From positions 409,849-473,848 of the forward strand of contig NZ_JOKH01000002.1 in assembly GCF_000722635.1 (NCBI RefSeq): a DNA stretch of 64,000 bases, read 5' to 3'. Under the pieces are notes generated by a model, which saw only the letters and a list, made by a program, of their open reading frames with translations, did no database searches and was not told where the DNA came from. This document shows, piece by piece, positions 58,701 to 64,000 of the stretch. A program made the position numbers and the translations under genes. Every line of letters starts with the position of its first letter. The stretch's first letter is position 1. The stretch is from Endozoicomonas numazuensis (GTDB lineage Bacteria; Pseudomonadota; Gammaproteobacteria; Pseudomonadales; Endozoicomonadaceae).

Positions 58701-59530
58701 AGGCTGAAGATCCCTCCAATACCGAGCTGCAGCCCGACGCAGAAATTATCGATATTTTCACCTTCCCAAAAGGTGCTCGTCCCGGAACGTTTTTGCACGC
58801 TCTGTTTGAAAATCTGGAGCATCTGGAATCAGAGACACTGAATGCCATCACTCAGGATTTATCCGGTTATGTGCTTGAACAATTGCAGGCAGAGGGCTTC
58901 GATGAAAAGTGGTGCCCTACCCTGGCCAACATGCTGGATCATTGTCTGAACGCACCATTGAACGACAGCAATGGATTAACTTTGGGAGATCTTCCCCGTC
59001 ATGCCAAAAAAGTGGAGATGGAGTTTTACCTGCCGGTTAGCAGGCTCAGATCCAGCGAATTGAACGCAATTTTAAAATCTGAAGACAGACTTTCGGCTCA
59101 GGCAGGATTACTCGACTTTGTGACGGTAAAGGGCATGTTAAAGGGATTTATTGATTTGACCTTTGAATACGATGGCCGCTGGTATGTTCTGGACTACAAG
59201 TCGAACTGGCTGGGTGAGCAGCTCAGTGATTATACCCATGAGAGCATGCAGAGAGTGATGGTTGAACACCGATACGATCTTCAGTATCAGCTTTACTCAC
59301 TGGCACTGCATCGACTGCTGAAGAGCCGGCTACCGGACTATGACTTTGAGCAGCATTTTGGCGGGGTCTACTATCTGTTCCTCAGAGGCATCAGAAAAGA
59401 TGAGTCTGAAAAAACGGGCATTTTCCATTGCCGCCCCAAGCAATCACTGATAGAGAAACTGGATCGTCTTTTTTATGGAGAATCCGCAATGAGTGAAGAA
59501 CCCTCTACCCAAGCGGGAGTTTCTTCATGA
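55796..59530 (+). CDS. recB: Exodeoxyribonuclease V beta subunit
   Basis: 3'-5' helicase and the nuclease of RecBCD, which processes double-strand breaks and loads RecA. The 1244 residues have Walker A EASAGTGKTYTI (K38), the UvrD-type motifs DEFQDTDPLQY, GDPKQAIYAFRGAD and VQIVTIHKSKGLEYPVVFLP, and the C-terminal nuclease motif VLDYKSNWLG with D1133 and K1135. Overlaps recC and recD by four bases each. Confidence 0.97.
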   Translation: MTVTTPMSIANEQLQLDARIFPLHGNRLIEASAGTGKTYTIANLFLRLVLGHGPEHDQVVSAHCQPLTVDQILVVTFTEAATEELRDRIRARLHQAREAFENAETNDPFIATLMNDLDRHPERARLLLAAERQMDEAAVFTIHGFCQRMLKQHAFESGTLFSNELITDETHLLEQAAADFWRTELYPLSKPLARLARSVWKTPGDLLNDIRGLLGKPALQVKTGSMPDTLERFTSSYVEPAQSIRNLWRDERYAIEEQLLSCGLKKTSKPFKRIADMAAFANSDALFPDLGRNDSWEIYGRESLEKSLSKKGVLPDHPVFSLIENLLDQPASIKDAFKSMMLARSLSSIQLRRLYIKNQKHQMSFDDLLIRLHHALYQDHGEQLAETLQLQFPVAMIDEFQDTDPLQYAIFNRIYPNHSSPDRTSGLFMIGDPKQAIYAFRGADIFTYMQARRQVSAHYSLDTNWRSSSNMVHSVNRVFDQCLQEPNHESRPPFVYRDIPFLSVKPSPKADHQSLLEAGSQVPALSIWWQNNEGTAVGKTDYEQTMTQATASEVNRLLSQAQATIQSTVPSDESIEPLKAGDIAILVRTGRQGLMIREALSKQGISSVYLSSSDSVFASNEAVDVLRILTACLHPGHDRTLRSALATPLLNLSAEMLDALNEDEMAWEQAVEEFSEYHQIWMKQGVLPMLRVLVQKRKLAEQLLARDNGERRLTDLLHVGELLAAASLELESPHALQRWLSEHIRKPDTHADEQQLHLESERNRVQIVTIHKSKGLEYPVVFLPFICSFREAGEPVYHDSQHTTLDLSGDDEALIKADEERLAEDIRLLYVALTRSVHRCYLGMAPVKSGSGRKNDQTDLHRTAIGWLLNGSDILDSATLEQKLNNLAASHPAIDIQQIQDHQLPVFQSEPEEALQLEASEFKGSIQRDWWVTSYSALSRTAHNQGHRTVQEPDASLETAGLDMEVLTEAEDPSNTELQPDAEIIDIFTFPKGARPGTFLHALFENLEHLESETLNAITQDLSGYVLEQLQAEGFDEKWCPTLANMLDHCLNAPLNDSNGLTLGDLPRHAKKVEMEFYLPVSRLRSSELNAILKSEDRLSAQAGLLDFVTVKGMLKGFIDLTFEYDGRWYVLDYKSNWLGEQLSDYTHESMQRVMVEHRYDLQYQLYSLALHRLLKSRLPDYDFEQHFGGVYYLFLRGIRKDESEKTGIFHCRPKQSLIEKLDRLFYGESAMSEEPSTQAGVSS

Positions 59531-61554
59531 TCACGGCCATTAAACAGCTGTACCAACAAGGCCGGATTCGCCCTCTGGATTATCAGTTTGCCCGCTTTAC
59601 TCATGAACTCGATCACACGCCCTGTGTCGTGCTTGTGGCGGCTCTTATCAGCCATGAACTGGGCCGAGGCAACCTCTGTCTGGAACTGAATCATTTATAC
59701 CATGACCCATTATTTGAATTGAGCCTGGCTGAGAGTAATAAACTCAGAACTCTGGCTGATATTGATGGTATGGCAGAAGGCCCGTTGATCAGCTCATTAC
59801 TCTCCAGCCCCGTCATCAGCGATGGTGAAACCAACACACCGATGGTTCTGGACGGTAAAAGACTGTATCTCTATCGCTACTGGCAGCATGAATGCCGGGT
59901 TGCCCAACAGCTACTGAAAGGACGTACAAAATCAGAAGACCTTCAGGAAACCCGCAGGATTCTTGATCGACTGTTTCAAAGAAACTATGTCACACTTTTT
60001 GAGAACCGCCCTGATACTGGCGATGCCAACGTCCTGCAGGAATACCTGATCAAGTGGCTTGATATAGAACTGACGAAAGCCATTGACTGGCGCGCCTGCA
60101 TACAGACTCTAACGTCTGCCGGACTGCCTGACGATCTTCATTCGCTTGATCAGCTGATCCCTCCTCAATATTGCCTGAACTGGCAGAAAACAGCGGCATC
60201 CATGGCAGCCACTCAACCCTTAGTCGTCATCAGTGGTGGCCCCGGAACGGGCAAAACAACAACCGTTACACGACTGCTGGCCATGCTGGTTGAGAAAGGT
60301 TTGAATCAAGGCAAAATACCCGACATCCGGCTGGTAGCTCCAACAGGCAAAGCCTCTGCCCGCCTTACCGAATCTATTGGAGGTGCGCTGTCTGATCTTC
60401 ACTGCGGTGAAGATGTCCGTGATCTGATTCCCAGCCAGGCTGGCACCATTCACCGATTACTGGGCGTGATCCCCAACAGGCCAGAGTTTCGCCATAACGC
60501 CAGTAACCCCCTGCATCTGGACATTCTGGTCGTGGATGAAGCGTCAATGGTTGACCTGCCTCTGATGCGGCACTTACTGGATGCACTGCCTGACCATACC
60601 CAGATCATTCTTCTTGGCGACAGGGACCAGCTAGCCTCTGTAGATGCGGGCAGCGTACTGGGTGATATCTGCTCTGCCGCAGAAGGTGGCTTTTCTCTGG
60701 AACAGGCTGACACACTGGAACAATTGACGGGCTTCAATTTTAAAGGTTGGGCGACATCACAAAGCCAACCCATTAATGATCGCTTCTGCCAGCTTCAGAA
60801 AAGTTACCGATTTGATGCTCGTTCAGGCATTGGAACACTGGCCAAGGCCGTCAACCGAGGGGATGCCAAACAGATACCCCACATTTTTCAACAATCTTTT
60901 TCTGATATTGCCCTGCACCCCCTGGACGAGAACAGCTACCAGCAACTTATGTCGCTTTGCGTGCAAGGCTATAGCCCCTACCTTCAGGCTATTCAGAATC
61001 AGCGTGATGAAAAATCGGTACTCCATGCCTTCAACCGTTTCCGTCTGCTCTGTGCATTACGGGAAGGCCGCCTGGGGGTGGAAGGGTTGAATGACCGTAT
61101 TCGTCAGGCATTGGCTCGAAAAAACCTGATCCCTTCAGAAGGTTTATGGTACTCGGGACGCCCGGTTTTAATCACCCGTAATGCTCACGATCTGGGTCTT
61201 TACAATGGTGATATTGGCCTGACTCTGCCAGATAAGAATGGCCGTTTAAAAGTAGTCTTTGAATTACCCGACGGCAGCCTTAAACATCTTCTGCCCAGTC
61301 GACTGCCTGAGCATCAGACGGTTTTCGCCATGACTGTTCACAAAAGTCAGGGATCTGAATTCCCCCATACCGTCATGGCGCTGCCAGAACAAATGACACC
61401 GATTTTAACCCGTGAGCTGGTTTACACAGGCATTACCCGTGCAAAATCCAGACTGGATCTGTTTGCACCACCGCAGATTCTGATCAAAGCCATTCGCCAG
61501 AAAACCCAGAGATCGTCCGGATTAAAGGACAGACTCATAAACCACGCCCGTTAA
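59527..61554 (+). CDS. recD: Exodeoxyribonuclease V alpha subunit
   Basis: 5'-3' helicase of RecBCD. The 675 residues have Walker A SGGPGTGKTTTVTRLL (K243), motif II VVDEASMVDLPLM, GDRDQLASVDAGSVLGD, and the late motif MTVHKSQGSEFPHTVMALP. Last gene of the recC-recB-recD operon; a weak hairpin (AAGATTAA/TTAATCTT) lies at its end at 61553-61585. Confidence 0.96.
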   Translation: MITAIKQLYQQGRIRPLDYQFARFTHELDHTPCVVLVAALISHELGRGNLCLELNHLYHDPLFELSLAESNKLRTLADIDGMAEGPLISSLLSSPVISDGETNTPMVLDGKRLYLYRYWQHECRVAQQLLKGRTKSEDLQETRRILDRLFQRNYVTLFENRPDTGDANVLQEYLIKWLDIELTKAIDWRACIQTLTSAGLPDDLHSLDQLIPPQYCLNWQKTAASMAATQPLVVISGGPGTGKTTTVTRLLAMLVEKGLNQGKIPDIRLVAPTGKASARLTESIGGALSDLHCGEDVRDLIPSQAGTIHRLLGVIPNRPEFRHNASNPLHLDILVVDEASMVDLPLMRHLLDALPDHTQIILLGDRDQLASVDAGSVLGDICSAAEGGFSLEQADTLEQLTGFNFKGWATSQSQPINDRFCQLQKSYRFDARSGIGTLAKAVNRGDAKQIPHIFQQSFSDIALHPLDENSYQQLMSLCVQGYSPYLQAIQNQRDEKSVLHAFNRFRLLCALREGRLGVEGLNDRIRQALARKNLIPSEGLWYSGRPVLITRNAHDLGLYNGDIGLTLPDKNGRLKVVFELPDGSLKHLLPSRLPEHQTVFAMTVHKSQGSEFPHTVMALPEQMTPILTRELVYTGITRAKSRLDLFAPPQILIKAIRQKTQRSSGLKDRLINHAR

Positions 61555-61681
61555 GATTAAGAGGAAATTTGAAAGCTTTAATCTTGGATGCTTAAGTAAA
61601 AGCACTTTAAACGTCACTACCCTTTCGATAGACTCCCTGAAAGTAAAAAAATAGATAAATTATGCTGTTAAAAGGATTTCT

Positions 61682-63016
61682 ATGGGTATCAGTCAGACAG
61701 GGAAGCTGCTAGGTCAGCATAATATTCAGTCTTATTCTTACAATAGTGGCTTTTTGCTTTTCGATCAGGATACCGATGGCCGTTGTGGCAGGCGTATTCT
61801 GATCGATGCCCGCCTAGCCAACAAGTTTTCCGCTCTCATCAACCATGACAGCAAAGGCTCACTGGTTATCCACGGTATCAAGCAGCACAAATCCAGGGGC
61901 GGGGGTATCAATAGCCACAGCGGTATCGGTAAAGCCCAGAAACATATGGACGTCATTGGCCATGTGGTGGTGACTTACGAAATTCATCAATCGTCTCCGG
62001 ATGACCCCTATGGCGGTATCCGGATTACAGATATTGATATTGCTGACTTTGCACGAGCTAGAGAGCCTGGGTACTACCATGTCCAACATAATAACGATAA
62101 ATGGACTACTAATGAAAAGCCGGGCAGCTCGATAACCACCAAAAAAGTAGCCATTAATGGTAAAATTGACAAATTCGAACAAGCAGCTGAGGAATTAATC
62201 CCTGAAATGGTGGAGAAAGCTTATGGCGATATCGACGCTCAGGGCTTTGATTTCTTCTACCAGCCTAAACCTCTGCTGTATCGCGGCTTACGATTTAAAA
62301 CCCCCGCCCAAAAACGCACCAATATTTTTGTTGCCTGCGACCGACTGGCCAGAGGCTTACTGCAGACCCAGAACCAGGGCCAAACAATCCAATGGGTAAT
62401 CCATGGCGACGGCCTTTCACTGTTTGAAAAAGCCCTGGATCGATTGAACGGACAAACATTGGATAAACACCAAGTGTTGATTGCAGGCCTACCTAAACAA
62501 CAGCTGGGTTCAGTGATTCAGAAAATGCGTGGGTATGGCATTCAGTTTCACGACGATGTTATCAAATACAATGGTCATGACTGGAGCTCTTTGAATAATC
62601 GGGTTTTGGGTATGAAGCGCATGTATCAAGCCATAGAATCTCTGGGTGAAGGCTATCAGGATCGTTTGGGAGAATTGAAAGACCAGGCCAGGGATGACCG
62701 GTTCAAAGCCATTAGTGGCTCTGCCGGTGCTCTAAGCAATGGTTTTCTGGCGGGCAGCCTGATGATAGGTTCGATGAGTTCTGACACGTTAATGGCAGCA
62801 GGACTAACCTCAACCGCCTACGGCCTTTATGCCTTTACTCACAAGCTTCGCTCACTGCGAAATATCACCGCCAATAAGCTCGACAACGCTGGCCTTAATC
62901 CCCATATGCACCCTTTTAAAAGTACAGCCCGCTTCAACAGTCATGTAGAGCGTACCTATGGCAGTCAAACCCAAAGCTTTCTGGCACTGGTGGGTTATAA
63001 ACGAGGGAATGTCTGA
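61682..63016 (+). CDS. Hypothetical protein with C-terminal hydrophobic segment
   Basis: A 444-residue protein with no recognised family. The first 150 residues are Gly/His-rich (HKSRGGGINSHSGIGKAQKH) and look like a folded domain. The middle contains repeated MVEKAYGDIDAQGFDFF-type helices. Residues about 350-385 form a small hydrophobic hairpin (ALSNGFLAGSLMIGSMSSDTLMAAGLTSTAYGLYAF). AAAAGG lies seven bases before the ATG. Its stop overlaps the next start by one base (TGATG-like), so it is in an operon with the two following genes. The plan of a soluble domain plus hydrophobic hairpin is seen in some secreted toxins, but no such function is shown. Confidence 0.7.
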   Translation: MGISQTGKLLGQHNIQSYSYNSGFLLFDQDTDGRCGRRILIDARLANKFSALINHDSKGSLVIHGIKQHKSRGGGINSHSGIGKAQKHMDVIGHVVVTYEIHQSSPDDPYGGIRITDIDIADFARAREPGYYHVQHNNDKWTTNEKPGSSITTKKVAINGKIDKFEQAAEELIPEMVEKAYGDIDAQGFDFFYQPKPLLYRGLRFKTPAQKRTNIFVACDRLARGLLQTQNQGQTIQWVIHGDGLSLFEKALDRLNGQTLDKHQVLIAGLPKQQLGSVIQKMRGYGIQFHDDVIKYNGHDWSSLNNRVLGMKRMYQAIESLGEGYQDRLGELKDQARDDRFKAISGSAGALSNGFLAGSLMIGSMSSDTLMAAGLTSTAYGLYAFTHKLRSLRNITANKLDNAGLNPHMHPFKSTARFNSHVERTYGSQTQSFLALVGYKRGNV

Positions 63017-63735
63017 TGCTGCTTTGGTTAAAACGGTTATTCGCCTCCAAAAAACGGCTGGTGGGTAGCCCTCATTTTGATCAGGCTCCCTGGCGTACCC
63101 TCGACATTTCCGGCACTGTAGTTCGTTTCAAAAACCCGCCAAAGAGCGTGAGGATTGCCAATCGACACTGGCCGGAGAAAGTCGATCTTTATGAGGAAGA
63201 CTACAAGGAGTGGCCCGATGGTGAGGGTCTATCAAAACACATTTTTAAAAATTTCTGGTCTTACTATGATCACCTGCTCTGGGGAGAAGGCCATGTAGGG
63301 AGTTGCAGTATTTCCATATCCATACAGCGCCGAGCACCCCATAACTGGAGCATTCGATCTATGCTGCACCCAAAAGATTGCCGGAGCTGGATTCTTAGCC
63401 GACGCAAGAAAAAAGTTGACGAGTTTGACTTCAAGACCCCACTCACAAACGATGACCTTGATCGAATCTGTGTGAATGACCATTACTTGTATAAAGAGAG
63501 AACCTATAGGGGTAATAGAGGTTGGTACGAAAAATATCATACCCCTCTTTCAGACGATCACCTGCTGACCTTTTACTTCAACCCTGGCAGTAATCAAAGC
63601 TTGGTGAATGACGAAGATAATCTCGAAGCTGAGGTTGAAAACACCATTCAGTCTTTTATGGAAAACCTTCATATTACTCTGTCACCCGATACCCAAAAAC
63701 GAATTGAGGTGCTGAAACGGAATGAAAGTGTCTGA
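63016..63735 (+). CDS. Hypothetical protein
   Basis: A 239-residue protein that I do not recognise. A short hydrophobic N terminus (MLLWLKRLFASKK) is followed by a hydrophilic, aromatic-rich domain (NFWSYYDHLLWGEGHVGSCSISISIQ) with no membrane segment. It overlaps the gene before by one base and the gene after by 14 bases, so the three are probably made together. Confidence 0.65.
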   Translation: MLLWLKRLFASKKRLVGSPHFDQAPWRTLDISGTVVRFKNPPKSVRIANRHWPEKVDLYEEDYKEWPDGEGLSKHIFKNFWSYYDHLLWGEGHVGSCSISISIQRRAPHNWSIRSMLHPKDCRSWILSRRKKKVDEFDFKTPLTNDDLDRICVNDHYLYKERTYRGNRGWYEKYHTPLSDDHLLTFYFNPGSNQSLVNDEDNLEAEVENTIQSFMENLHITLSPDTQKRIEVLKRNESV

Positions 63736-64000
63736 AGAAACGATCGCAATCAATGGACTGGATCTGGATGCCATTATTGATGAGCTTGAACAGTGGTTCA
63801 GCTTTCTCAATACGGTCATTGGCATAATGTCTTTTACTCTGGCACTGGCCTGCCTTGGCACTAACACACCTGCCTTCAATGCCTTATTATCGGTCATTAT
63901 TGTTATTCTGGCAGTGGAGCAGCAGAAACGATTCTATCTTGAAAAAGTACGAAAGCTGAGAAAATCGGCAAAGAAAAATGAAACAGCAGACCTTATTTTA
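63722..64000 (+). CDS. Small membrane protein, 3' truncated by window edge
   Basis: The frame starts at ATG 63722 and is open to the window end (93 codons). It has an acidic N terminus (MKVSEETIAINGLDLDAIID), two closely spaced membrane segments (VIGIMSFTLALACLG; FNALLSVIIVILAVE) and a basic coil (QQKRFYLEKVRKLRKSAKK). It overlaps the upstream gene by 14 bases. A small two-helix membrane protein at the end of an operon would fit a protective or anchoring partner, but this is inference. Confidence 0.6.
   Translation, partial: MKVSEETIAINGLDLDAIIDELEQWFSFLNTVIGIMSFTLALACLGTNTPAFNALLSVIIVILAVEQQKRFYLEKVRKLRKSAKKNETADLIL

Overview
The window looks like chromosome of a marine, host-associated gammaproteobacterium of the Oceanospirillales/Endozoicomonadaceae type. 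This rests on Pseudomonas-like synteny of the housekeeping genes (rlmD-relA-mazG, acpS-pdxJ-recO-era-rnc, lepB-lepA, mucD-rseC-mucB-mucA-algU, nadB, recC-recB-recD) combined with a heavy load of mobile DNA. No tRNA, rRNA or CRISPR array was recognised.

Layout. 1-1247 is the end of an unrecognised gene. 1422-6055 is mazG, relA and rlmD, all minus. 6116-18657 is an accessory island lying between rlmD and cysM. It holds two tandem membrane paralogues, an IS30 element, a broken lysozyme-like gene, an ISL3 remnant, a REP-flanked tyrosine transposase carrying a group II intron, a truncated lipase, a small membrane-anchored protein, a type I secretion pair (ABC transporter plus frameshifted HlyD-type adaptor) and a ccdAB-like toxin-antitoxin pair. 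18658-34060 returns to the core: cysM, barA/gacS, then acpS-pdxJ-recO-era-rnc-DUF4845 in an overlapping operon, lepB, lepA and the envelope-stress operon algU-mucA-mucB-rseC-mucD with a visible AlgU-type promoter. 34889-41310 holds nadB, an MFS transporter, a LuxR-type regulator, a MITE-like repeat, ygfX, sdhE and ygfZ.

41342-45921 is a second accessory block. It is a decayed duplicate of the type I secretion locus, with copies of the HlyD 3' end each followed by a different small membrane or exported protein, plus a second near-identical group II intron placed directly after a REP hairpin. 45963-51881 is a 1972-residue hybrid sensor kinase with three periplasmic solute-binding domains. 52437-61554 is recC-recB-recD. 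The window closes with three overlapping genes of unknown function.

How it fits together. The most unusual content is the type I secretion material. Downstream of the transporter lie a lipase and a T4-lysozyme-like gene, both broken. At the duplicate locus, repeated adaptor 3' ends carry different downstream genes, much like the displaced cassettes of polymorphic toxin systems. My inference is a degrading, recombination-driven array of exported hydrolases and protective membrane proteins. The observed parts are the repeats, the truncations and the order; the antibacterial role is not shown by the sequence.
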